From Coemansia sp. RSA 1804 (taxonomy: Eukaryota > Kickxellomycota > Kickxellomycetes > Kickxellales > Kickxellaceae), in assembly GCA_027578815.1 (NCBI GenBank), contig JANBTH010000131.1:1-32288 (forward strand): a stretch of 32,288 nt of DNA, in the 5' to 3' direction. Shown here one piece after another: positions 1-7,580 of the stretch. Below the pieces are notes generated by a model. The model was not told the DNA's origin. It searched no databases and saw only the letters and a list, made by a program, of their open reading frames with translations. The translations under genes were made by a program, and so were the position numbers. The stretch's first letter is position 1. Each line of letters begins with the position of its first letter.

Positions 1-903
1 AGCGAGACAGTGTATTCGCCGGCAGCATTTGTGGCATACGAGCTCGTGGCAGAGGTACGAACAGCAGCGCTGGTAACATGGGCGCCATTCAGCAAGACAG
101 TTGCATCGGCGCCAGTGGTCGTCAAGCGCGTGCCGGCTGCCGACTCGATGTGGGCGACGATGTCCAGCGAGCCGATGAACGTCAGCGCCATCTGGCGCGA
201 CCGCATTGAGCTGACAAGCATTGCTGCGTCGCGCGCCATCTGCGAGACACAGGCCATCCACGTCCGCGGAGTGCTTCGGCCGCTGGCAAAGGGCGTGCGG
301 CTGCTACGCGCTGGCTTTGAGCTGCGTGAGCTCGTCAGCGGGCCCTTTGACGGTGCCAACGCCAACGGACCGCGCACCCACACTGTGGCCCGCTGTGCGC
401 GCGACTTGACTGCTGTTGAGCCGGACAGCGCTGCAGAGTCCGACGGAGCCGTGCGCATCCGCATGCAATTCCCAGCCAAGACGCCGCCGCAGCGCTCCAC
501 CGCCGTCGCGGGCATTGTTGTCGACCAGGATATCCAGGTCTCTGCGCGGCTTCGCATGCCGACAGCATACAACGCCATCCAGTTCGATGTCCCAATCGGC
601 CCCGTGCGCGTCTCGCACGAGCTGGCATTTGCCGCCTCCGTCGTTGACGAGTGCGGCCAGATCCACAACGTGCGCCTATCGTCTGCTGTCTACGTGCTTC
701 CACACGCTGCTGCCGCATCTCCCGACCTGCCGCGCTACGAACACTCCGACAGCGACATTCTGCTGGCTGCCGCCAGTCTGCCAGCCGCTCCTGCATACGC
801 CTGGTGTGTGTCTCCAGGCCCGCTGGATTCTGTCCTGCCGTCGCCGCCAGAGTACCGCCTCCACTCTGCCACTGCTGCTACAACCCCTGCCAGCCCCAGC
901 TAG
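1..903 (+). CDS. Alpha-arrestin (ART-like trafficking adaptor), 5'-truncated by the window edge
   Basis: The frame is open from the first base and ends at TAG 901-903, so the start codon and most of the N-terminal arrestin lobe lie outside the window. About 300 residues remain. They align along their length with the complete arrestin at 7581-9119: FVAYE near the left edge, then WRDRIELTSI, VRGVLRPLAKGVRLLRAGF and GPVRVSHELAF, which cover the end of arrestin_N and all of arrestin_C. Behind the fold are LPRY (727-738) and PPEY (844-855). PY motifs of this kind bind WW domains of Rsp5/NEDD4-type ubiquitin ligases, so the likely role is to recruit the ligase to plasma-membrane transporters for ubiquitylation and endocytosis. 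The C-terminal tail is much shorter than in the paralogue. The gene converges on the ketopantoate reductase gene with a gap of about 100 bp. Codon use is very GC-rich. The family call is firm; the cargo is unknown. Confidence 0.8.
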   Translation, partial: SETVYSPAAFVAYELVAEVRTAALVTWAPFSKTVASAPVVVKRVPAADSMWATMSSEPMNVSAIWRDRIELTSIAASRAICETQAIHVRGVLRPLAKGVRLLRAGFELRELVSGPFDGANANGPRTHTVARCARDLTAVEPDSAAESDGAVRIRMQFPAKTPPQRSTAVAGIVVDQDIQVSARLRMPTAYNAIQFDVPIGPVRVSHELAFAASVVDECGQIHNVRLSSAVYVLPHAAAASPDLPRYEHSDSDILLAAASLPAAPAYAWCVSPGPLDSVLPSPPEYRLHSATAATTPASPS

Positions 904-1004
904 CTGCTGTGCTACCTGCTCTTCCGCCCCTTTGTGCGTCTGTAGATTCTCTCTTTCAAGTTTGTTTGTTAATTGTCTTTCCATGTGTTAAAATCATGTA
1001 TCCT

Positions 1005-2390
1005 TTACTCCTGAGCAAGAATCTCTACATCCGCTGCTGTTGCAGCCGCTTCTTCCTTGAGCTTTACAACCGTGTGTAGTAGAGTGTTCACAGGCGTTGC
1101 AACGCCGTGCTGCTCGCCCAGCCGCATCAGATACCCGTTGATCCAGTCAACCTCTGTTGCTTCTCCAGCGCTCACATCCTGCAGCATCGATGATCTGTTT
1201 GCGCCGGTGGCACGAGCAACTGCTACGGCATGCCTCTCAAGCGTCTGCGCACTCAGCTCCTTCCCGAGCTGTGGATATGCTCGTGCGTAAACTGCCGCAA
1301 TTTCTGCGCACGCCGAGGAAACCATGCTTGCCGTTGAGACGTGGTGCTCGCTGCCTCCGCCTCCCTGCTGCTGCGGCACAACATATCCGTTGCGGCATCC
1401 TGCCAGAGCCGTGACAGGGTTTATTACAGCGTTTGCTGCAAGCTTCAGCAGCAACTGTTTGTGTAGCTCCGTCCATCCAACAACGCTTGCGTTAAGCCCA
1501 AGATTCTGGACCGCATTGAGCATCTCGTCTGTGGTCTTGGGCGCTTGAATTGTTCGTTTATGCAATGGTTCCCGCACAGCAAACTTGAGATCACCAATTG
1601 CCGTATGGTGCGTGGCAAACTTCTCACCGGGTATCCGCAGACACCCATGTGAATTGGTGCCAATAACAAACGAAGGCTCTCCTTCCTTCATCCTCACTTC
1701 CTTCTTCCTGTCTTGGTCAGACGCACGCTGTCTGTGCTGGATTGCTTCGTATGTTCCCATTCCATTCTGTAGCAACAGCACTGTGGACTGTGCATCTAGG
1801 CGGTTTTCCACCGACATGTACGCTTTGACTGTATCGTGTGCCTTTGTTGTGATTACCAGCCGCCTTATCCTTGCACAGGCGCTGCCTGTGCTGCTGGCGG
1901 ACGTCGTCTGCGGGTGCTCTGCGCATATTCCATCCGCTACCCACACCTTCTCTGCTGACTGGGCTCCCATCCAGTCGCTGTGCACCACCACCCGCTTGCC
2001 GTCTGAAACAAACCGATCCACACTTGCCTGTGTCCTGAGCAGCAGTGTAACCGGATGCCCAACCCGTCGAAGATGCGCCGCTATCAAAAGTCCCACTGCT
2101 CCTGCTCCCAGCACGTGCACACGTGTCGGCAGCCCTCTTCTTTCTTTGCTACTCTCCATCGCTGCTGACCCCTGCTGAGAAATAGCAATAGTGCTTATCG
2201 TTCTTGGAATCCTTTTCCTCGTACAACCGGGAGAAATAGTGTTTTTCGTAGTAAATAAAGAGGAAAATAGATTTCTCAAATTGCCACCAGCAGAGCGGAA
2301 TGAGCGTTTAATAACACCGTTGGTGATGATGCTTTTACGCTGAACGCAAAGTGCTAAACGCAAAGTGAATGGAAAATCGCCAGCTTGCAT
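1005..2390 (-). CDS. PAN5: 2-dehydropantoate 2-reductase (ketopantoate reductase)
   Basis: This enzyme reduces ketopantoate to pantoate with NADPH in pantothenate and coenzyme A synthesis. The Rossmann motif GAGAVG lies at residues 95-100 of the 461-residue reading. The C-terminal half carries the family hallmarks KLAANAVINPVTAL, SSMLQDVSAGEATEVDWING and GVATPVN. Two in-frame ATGs are possible. The one at 2159 has G at -3 and +4 and gives 384 residues, close to the usual fungal length. The upstream ATG at 2390 has a weaker context but adds 77 residues with about twelve Lys/Arg and a single acidic residue, which resembles a mitochondrial presequence. There is no other ATG between them. I give the longer span and cannot exclude that only the shorter form is made. 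The gene converges on the arrestin at 1-903 and diverges from sulfite oxidase. The symbol is by analogy with yeast. Confidence 0.9.
   Translation of the reverse strand: MQAGDFPFTLRLALCVQRKSIITNGVIKRSFRSAGGNLRNLFSSLFTTKNTISPGCTRKRIPRTISTIAISQQGSAAMESSKERRGLPTRVHVLGAGAVGLLIAAHLRRVGHPVTLLLRTQASVDRFVSDGKRVVVHSDWMGAQSAEKVWVADGICAEHPQTTSASSTGSACARIRRLVITTKAHDTVKAYMSVENRLDAQSTVLLLQNGMGTYEAIQHRQRASDQDRKKEVRMKEGEPSFVIGTNSHGCLRIPGEKFATHHTAIGDLKFAVREPLHKRTIQAPKTTDEMLNAVQNLGLNASVVGWTELHKQLLLKLAANAVINPVTALAGCRNGYVVPQQQGGGGSEHHVSTASMVSSACAEIAAVYARAYPQLGKELSAQTLERHAVAVARATGANRSSMLQDVSAGEATEVDWINGYLMRLGEQHGVATPVNTLLHTVVKLKEEAAATAADVEILAQE
2343..2367. repeat. Short direct repeat, 11 bp twice
   Basis: The 11-mer aacgcaaagtg occurs at 2343-2353 and again at 2357-2367. 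The copies are 14 bp apart start to start. They fall inside the possible N-terminal extension of the ketopantoate reductase reading frame, or in its 5' leader if the internal ATG is used. This may be a local slippage duplication or a pair of factor sites; nothing decides between them. Confidence 0.5.
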
Positions 2391-3041
2391 TGAGTAAAAA
2401 AAAAAGCTTTCTAGCCTCCCACTCAGCTCTGCTTTCCTTTTTGGGCCATGCAGGGGTGGATTTCACACGCATGCGCTGTCGGAGTTGCCTCAAAATCATC
2501 AGACACAGCAGAAAAAGGGGGTATTGGGATAATTTTTTGTTGGCTGGGGCCCCTGAAAACGAAGGGGAAAAAGAAAGGGGAAAATGATGATGATGACCAT
2601 GGTCAAAGTTTTGAAGCCTGGCACAAGCACAGCAGCCTGCTTTTTTGCTTTCCCAGGAATGCTCGGAGATTTCTTTCAGACGTCCTTCTTCTTCCATCCC
2701 CTGGTTTATCGTCTTGGGTGCCTGCTGCAAGTAGTTTGCGTATAGCAGAAAAACGGTCGCCAAAAAACACCTGTTCTCGGTGAAATATATATAAAGACCA
2801 TTCCTTTCCTTTCCATTCCATTCCATTTTCTCTGTCTGTCTTCTCTATTTCCCTCTTTCCCCTTTTTCATCTTCCTTATTCTGTATATCTTGCTTGTAAA
2901 GACTTTCCTCTTTTCTTTTTCTTCAAGACTTTTCCCCACTTTTCACAAGCTGCTTGCAAAAGTTTGTTCTATCCGTATTGATTTCGCTATAAAGCGATCC
3001 ACAGAGCCCTGGCTTGAAGCAAAGCAAGCTATTCGAAGGAC
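2391..3041. promoter_or_regulatory. Divergent intergenic region, ketopantoate reductase / sulfite oxidase
   Basis: I see no convincing gene here; the open frames are low-complexity. Facing sulfite oxidase is a TATA-like run TATATATAAA at 2786-2795. It is followed by a pyrimidine-rich tract from about 2800 to 2935 that begins with TTCCA/TTTCC repeats. A second TATAAA at 2988-2993 sits 49 nt before the ATG inside the near-palindrome CGCTATAAAGCG. Such CT-rich leaders are common in strongly transcribed fungal promoters. The assignments rest on pattern and position only. Confidence 0.45.
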
Positions 3042-4325
3042 ATGCCGGCCTTGACAGACACACAAGGCAGCTCTTCACCGCCACCACCATCTTCGTCGTC
3101 GTCGTCGTCTTCGTCGTCGTCCTCAAGCAGTGGATATGAAAACGAGCCATGGTGCGAACGCAGCCTTCCCAACTATATTGTTCGCGCCAAGGAGCCTTTC
3201 AATGCCGAAGCCAAGCTGGACAGGCTCATTGAAAACTTTGTCACACCAACTGAAAACCACTTTCGCCGAAACCATGGCCCAATTCCAGATATTGACGGCG
3301 AAGCGTGGTCAATGTCCATTGAAGTTTCGTGTAATCCCAGGATGTCGTGCACAAGAACGGTTAAACTCTGCAACATACAGGAACTGGAGCAGTTTGAGGT
3401 TGTCGCCGTTCTCGAATGCGCTGGAAACCGGCGCGACGGACTGAAGGCGATCAAGCCCGTTAACGGCGTCATCTGGGGCCCAGGCACAGCCTCCAACTCG
3501 CGGTGGAGCGGGTGTCGTCTGCGTGACTTGCTGGTCTCCGCAGGCGTGCCAGCCGATCTCTGCCATCCGTTCTACAGAAAGCCGCGCCATGTGGAGTTTG
3601 CAGCCTACGGTGAAGCAAACGAGGATGAACATTACGCCTCGTCCATTCCGCTCGAATGGGTGATGAATCCGCTGAACATGGTTCTGGTTGCCACCGAGAT
3701 GAATGGCAGGCGACTAATCCGCGATCACGGCTTCCCAGCTCGCATCGTTGCGCCTGGAATCATTGGTGCACGGTGGGTAAAGTGGTTAAAGTGCATCCGC
3801 GTACAGAACCACGAATCAGAATCCTTCTACCAGAAGCGCGACTACAAGATCCTTCCTCCAATGGCCAACTCCTCCAACTGCGAAGAATTCTGGCCACGCT
3901 TTCCAGCGCTGATGGAGCTAACGATCCAGAGCGCCATCTGTCGCCCGGCGCCGGAAGAGCGGCTGCAGATTGGGCGGAAATACCTTGTGCGTGGATATGC
4001 GCTCTCTGGCGGCGGCCGGGCGGTTGATCGAGTTGAGGTGACACTGGACGGCGGCAAGACGTGGGATCTGACAGATCTGTACGCAATCCATTCCAAACAG
4101 AAGGGGGAGCAGCGCGACTGGAGCGAGAGGAGCTGGTCGTGGGTCCTGTGGGCATACTGCATTGGCAGCGTTCCGCCAAACTGCACAATTGGCTGCCGAG
4201 CCTGGGATTCGGCAGGCAACACGCAGCCCGAGGCCGCCGTTTGGAACTACCGCGGCGTGATGAACAACTCTGTGTTCCGGGTGTGTCCGCAGACAGACGT
4301 CCCAGCGCTAACACACCGGCTGTGA
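3042..4325 (+). CDS. Sulfite oxidase (molybdenum cofactor enzyme, no cytochrome b5 domain)
   Basis: The 427-residue product belongs to the eukaryotic sulfite oxidase family, which oxidises sulfite to sulfate. The molybdopterin domain covers roughly residues 45-285. Its molybdenum-ligating cysteine is C126 in VLECAGNRR, with VIWGPGTASNSRWSG and HGFPARIVAPGIIGARWVKW as further hallmarks. The C-terminal Mo-co dimerisation domain follows (VTLDGGKTWDL, CRAWDSAGN). There is no heme-binding cytochrome b5 domain, so the architecture resembles the plant oxidase more than the vertebrate one. Residues 17-30 are a serine run encoded by a TCG/TCT tract. No mitochondrial presequence is apparent. The protein ends in HRL, a non-canonical PTS1-like tripeptide, so a peroxisomal location is possible. 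A nitrate reductase is excluded because heme and FAD domains are absent. The gene lies in tandem with the next gene, 359 nt away. Confidence 0.92.
   Translation: MPALTDTQGSSSPPPPSSSSSSSSSSSSSSGYENEPWCERSLPNYIVRAKEPFNAEAKLDRLIENFVTPTENHFRRNHGPIPDIDGEAWSMSIEVSCNPRMSCTRTVKLCNIQELEQFEVVAVLECAGNRRDGLKAIKPVNGVIWGPGTASNSRWSGCRLRDLLVSAGVPADLCHPFYRKPRHVEFAAYGEANEDEHYASSIPLEWVMNPLNMVLVATEMNGRRLIRDHGFPARIVAPGIIGARWVKWLKCIRVQNHESESFYQKRDYKILPPMANSSNCEEFWPRFPALMELTIQSAICRPAPEERLQIGRKYLVRGYALSGGGRAVDRVEVTLDGGKTWDLTDLYAIHSKQKGEQRDWSERSWSWVLWAYCIGSVPPNCTIGCRAWDSAGNTQPEAAVWNYRGVMNNSVFRVCPQTDVPALTHRL
3090..3131 (+). repeat. Coding TCG/TCT trinucleotide tract (polyserine)
   Basis: Fourteen consecutive serine codons, mainly TCG with TCT, TCC, TCA, AGC and AGT, sit in the N-terminus of sulfite oxidase just ahead of the catalytic domain. 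The tract is microsatellite-like and probably varies in length between strains. It would be a disordered spacer. Confidence 0.8.
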
Positions 4326-4684
4326 CTTTGACTTGTGGCTGCTGCTCTGTCTGCTTCTGCCAACAAACAAAATAATAGGCCGTGTTGGGGAGGAGAGAGT
4401 GCTGTTGCATCAGATCATTGCCGGGTCCCAAAGCACGCTGCTGACTGGCTGTTGTTGACTCACCACAGCCAACTGGCTGGCTGGCCCATCTGCAATTGGC
4501 CTAGAAGAGCGCGGGGATGAGTTGCTTTTTTTTCCTTCTCGCTTCTGTTTCTTCTCTTTCTTTATCTCTCCCGTCTGATCGATAGTTTCTGACAACGCCC
4601 TTTTTGATAGAGCATATTAATACACATTTCTTCCTTTCTTTCCTTCCTTTTATCCTTTCCCGGCTTGTGTCCATAGAGCGAAAA
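4326..4684 (+). promoter_or_regulatory. Intergenic region with CT-rich leader before the ASADH gene
   Basis: This holds the 3' flank of sulfite oxidase and the promoter of the aspartate-semialdehyde dehydrogenase gene. No further gene is visible. The last ~150 nt on the sense strand are strongly pyrimidine-rich, interrupted by an AT-rich stretch around 4608-4625, and end in GCGAAAA just before the ATG. This gives A at -3. Confidence 0.4.
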
Positions 4685-5788
4685 ATGGTCTCTTCTGCAT
4701 CATCGCCATCATCGCCCGACCGCGTTCTCAATGCAGGCATTCTGGGCGCCACCGGCACTGTCGGTCAGCGCTTTATTGTGTTGCTTGCCCAGAACCCCAT
4801 GTTCCGCATCCACTCGCTTGGCGCATCTGAGCGGTCTTCCGGGCGCCAATACAGCCAGGCGGCCAAGTGGAAGATGAGCGAGCTCATGCCTCAGGAGGTC
4901 CGTGATGTTGTTGTGAAGCCCTGCGATCCGACCCACTTTGAAGGCTGCGATGTGATCTTCTCTGGGCTTGACGCCAGCGTGGCAGGCGACATCGAGAAGG
5001 CATTCATGGAGACCGACTTTGCAGTGTTCTCCAACGCAAAGAACTACAGAATGGTTTCCAACGTGCCCCTCTGCGTCCCCGTTGTTAACACCGACCATTA
5101 CTCGCTTATCGCCGCCCAGCGCGCCCACTATGGCATGAAAAGGGGCTTCATTGTCACAAACTCCAACTGCTCCACCTCGGGGCTTGTGGTGCCGCTGAAG
5201 GCGCTGCAGGACAGCTTTGGCCCCCTGAAGCGCGTCATTGTTACCACGCTGCAGGCGATATCCGGTGCTGGCTATCCGGGTGTTGCATCCCTTGATATCC
5301 TGGACAACATTGTTCCGCTGATCTCGGGCGAGGAGCCGAAGATGGAAGCTGAAGTGCTAAAGATCCTCGGTGGACTCAATGACTCTGCGACGGCCTGCGC
5401 GCCGCTTCCAGATCTCAAAGTCTCCGCCACATGCAACCGCGTGCCTGTTGTCGACGGCCATACCGAGTGCGTCAATGTCGAGTTTTCAGGCACACCGCCC
5501 TCGATCGGCGACGTTAAAAAGTGTCTGCGCGAGTTCACCTGCGAAGCGCAGGCCATTGGATGCTATTCCGCACCAAAGCAGGTCATGGTTGTCACTGAGG
5601 AGGAGGACCGTCCGCAGCCACGTCTCGACCGCAATGCTGGCGAGGGAATGGCTGTCACAGTGGGCCGCATCCGCGAATGCCCAGTGTTCCATGTCAGATT
5701 CACACTTCTAGTCCACAACACTGTGCTTGGAGCTGCCGGTGCAAGCATTCTCAATGCAGAGTACGCTGCCAAGAAGGGCTTTATCTGA
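4685..5788 (+). CDS. HOM2: Aspartate-semialdehyde dehydrogenase
   Basis: This enzyme converts aspartyl-4-phosphate to aspartate semialdehyde with NADPH, the branch point to threonine and methionine. The 367-residue product matches the fungal family in length and is complete. Visible features are the NADP loop GATGTVGQRF (residues 21-30), the active-site cysteine C162 in SNCSTSG, SGAGYPGV (193-200) and the catalytic histidine H259 in RVPVVDGHTECV. I chose the ATG at 4685 because it is the first ATG in the frame; the frame extends further upstream only through non-ATG codons. No intron is needed. It is co-directional with sulfite oxidase and converges on the UBA4 gene with a gap of about 130 bp. 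The symbol follows yeast. Confidence 0.95.
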   Translation: MVSSASSPSSPDRVLNAGILGATGTVGQRFIVLLAQNPMFRIHSLGASERSSGRQYSQAAKWKMSELMPQEVRDVVVKPCDPTHFEGCDVIFSGLDASVAGDIEKAFMETDFAVFSNAKNYRMVSNVPLCVPVVNTDHYSLIAAQRAHYGMKRGFIVTNSNCSTSGLVVPLKALQDSFGPLKRVIVTTLQAISGAGYPGVASLDILDNIVPLISGEEPKMEAEVLKILGGLNDSATACAPLPDLKVSATCNRVPVVDGHTECVNVEFSGTPPSIGDVKKCLREFTCEAQAIGCYSAPKQVMVVTEEEDRPQPRLDRNAGEGMAVTVGRIRECPVFHVRFTLLVHNTVLGAAGASILNAEYAAKKGFI

Positions 5789-5920
5789 ACTGGTATCCTA
5801 TGTCTCTCGCTTTTTTGTCTGACTTTTGCTTCCAATATCATTATTATTGTTATTGTTTTCAAAATAACATTCAGAAAAAAAAACAGCACCAACATGTATT
5901 TGACTCTATCTATATTCCAA

Positions 5921-7267
5921 TTAATAAGCAGGAAAGTCCTGATCAACGTCTTGTTGCCATCCAACAAGTCCACGCGCAATGTCATAACACTCGTCGTAGT
6001 TTAACTTTTCACGTATATACTGTACGGCCAGCTGCGACAGGTTTCCACGCCGACACACCGTGTACAGCGGTGCACCATCCAGATCACGCACGATTCTCTC
6101 TAACTCGTCTCGCCGCTTGTCAAACTGCTCAACCGGGATATTCACAGAGTCTGGAAGACTGCAGATTTCAAACTCCAGTTCCTCGCGCACGTCGAGAAGC
6201 GTGTGCCTTTTGCCAGGCGTTTTAATGGTCTTGCTGAACATTTCGCACGATATTCTGTGGCTAGGATCCTGCAGTATCTTCCAGTCGGGGGCGTTGTCGT
6301 TGGGTCCAGCGCCGCAGAACGCAGCGTAGTCTACCAGCTCGGTTACGGTTGGAGAGTCACCACACACAGCACAGCTAGGCTTGCGCGGCCGCAGCTTGAT
6401 GTATTGAAAGTGCGGCTGCGATCGGTATGAGAATATCACCATGCTGGGCACCTCAGTCTTTTTCCGCCCAGTAAGGATCTTTACAACCTCCATGGCCTGG
6501 AGACATCCAATAACCCCAGGCACAACACCCAGAACCCCTGTTTCAGAGCAGTTCGCCATTGCATCGACAGGCGGCGGGCTTGGAAACATGCACCGGTAGC
6601 ATGGCCCGCCGTTGTAGTTGTATACTGTCAGCTGGCCATCAAGCCTGACCGCGCTGCCAGAAACCAGAGGAAGCCTAAGCATCACACACGCGTCGTTGAT
6701 CAGGTACCGAGTGGCCGCATTGTCCGTGGCATCGACGATTACATCGTAGGCATCCATAATATCCTTGGCATTAGAGCTGTCCAGCAGAACATCATGGATG
6801 CGCACGTTACATAGTGGGTTAAGCCGGGAAATACCCATGTGTGCAGACACTACCTTTGGTGTTTTACCTGCTGCTGCATTCGTGTGTATGATCTGTCTGT
6901 GAAGGTTGCTGTGGTCAACTGTGTCATGGTCAACAAGACCTAGAGTGCCAACGCCCATTGCAGCCAAATACATTGCACATGGCGATCCAAGCCCGCCAGT
7001 CCCAACGATAAGCACAGAGCTGTTGCGCAGACACATCTGGCCCTTGGTGCCGACCTCGGGCACGAGAAGCTGTCTGCTGTATCGTCTAGTTTCATCTGCA
7101 GAAAGCCTTGTCTGTGCGGACTCACCTGAGCAGACAAAGTGCTCTTTGGTGCCTTCTGCTTGCTGTTGTGCCTCCAGAACACATAGCTCGGTCTCAATCT
7201 CTAGCTCCTCTTCTCGAAGCTTGTCCAGACGGGACCGCAATTCGCTTATTCTCGCACTATGCTCCAT
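5921..7267 (-). CDS. UBA4: Adenylyltransferase and sulfurtransferase UBA4/MOCS3
   Basis: This is an E1-like enzyme that adenylates and then thiocarboxylates the C-terminus of Urm1 (tRNA thiolation) and, in organisms that make molybdenum cofactor, the MOCS2A-type molybdopterin synthase subunit. The 448-residue product has a short coiled N-terminus and a ThiF domain with GTGGLGS (89-95). The structural zinc site is C223/C226 with C299/C302, and the E1 cysteine is C240 in ANCSETG. The C-terminal rhodanese domain carries active-site C405 in the loop CRRGNLS. The start at 7267 is the first ATG; the frame extends upstream only from a TTG. Because a sulfite oxidase is encoded 1.6 kb away, a dual role in Moco synthesis and Urm1 activation is likely, though not shown. 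Confidence 0.94.
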   Translation of the reverse strand: MEHSARISELRSRLDKLREEELEIETELCVLEAQQQAEGTKEHFVCSGESAQTRLSADETRRYSRQLLVPEVGTKGQMCLRNSSVLIVGTGGLGSPCAMYLAAMGVGTLGLVDHDTVDHSNLHRQIIHTNAAAGKTPKVVSAHMGISRLNPLCNVRIHDVLLDSSNAKDIMDAYDVIVDATDNAATRYLINDACVMLRLPLVSGSAVRLDGQLTVYNYNGGPCYRCMFPSPPPVDAMANCSETGVLGVVPGVIGCLQAMEVVKILTGRKKTEVPSMVIFSYRSQPHFQYIKLRPRKPSCAVCGDSPTVTELVDYAAFCGAGPNDNAPDWKILQDPSHRISCEMFSKTIKTPGKRHTLLDVREELEFEICSLPDSVNIPVEQFDKRRDELERIVRDLDGAPLYTVCRRGNLSQLAVQYIREKLNYDECYDIARGLVGWQQDVDQDFPAY

Positions 7268-7580
7268 TGACAAAAGAGGTGCAAGAAGGTTATTACAGCT
7301 AAAATTTTGCAAAATGTGGTTACTTCATTAAATGCAGATAATATTGGTGGTGGTTCAGATAGTGATAAAAGAAGCGGGAAAGGGTAAAGGGAAAGTAAAA
7401 TACAAAAAGAAAAATGAGAGAGAGAGAGGAGGCGATGAGATTAGAAGACTACCACTGGGTTGTTCTTTCTGACAAAGCACAATGAAAGCGCTAAAAGTAT
7501 AAGAATCAAAAGCCCTTGTTCTAGCGTACAACAGAGTGAGCTTATTCGCTACCGAGTTTGGTGCTTTATATGCCTGTTTT
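7268..7580. other. Intergenic region upstream of UBA4
   Basis: This 313-nt AT-rich gap lies between the UBA4 start and the arrestin stop, both on the minus strand. It holds a GA dinucleotide run near 7414-7428, which reads as a CT tract on the transcribed strand, consistent with the pyrimidine-rich leaders seen elsewhere. No gene is visible. Confidence 0.4.

Noticed and set aside
304..796. Long antisense frames opposite the truncated arrestin
   Set aside because: They are shadows of a GC-rich coding frame; the arrestin reading is supported by its paralogue.
2335..2939. Open frames in the ketopantoate reductase / sulfite oxidase intergenic region
   Set aside because: Low-complexity Lys/Glu/Phe-rich translations from CT-rich promoter DNA on either strand.
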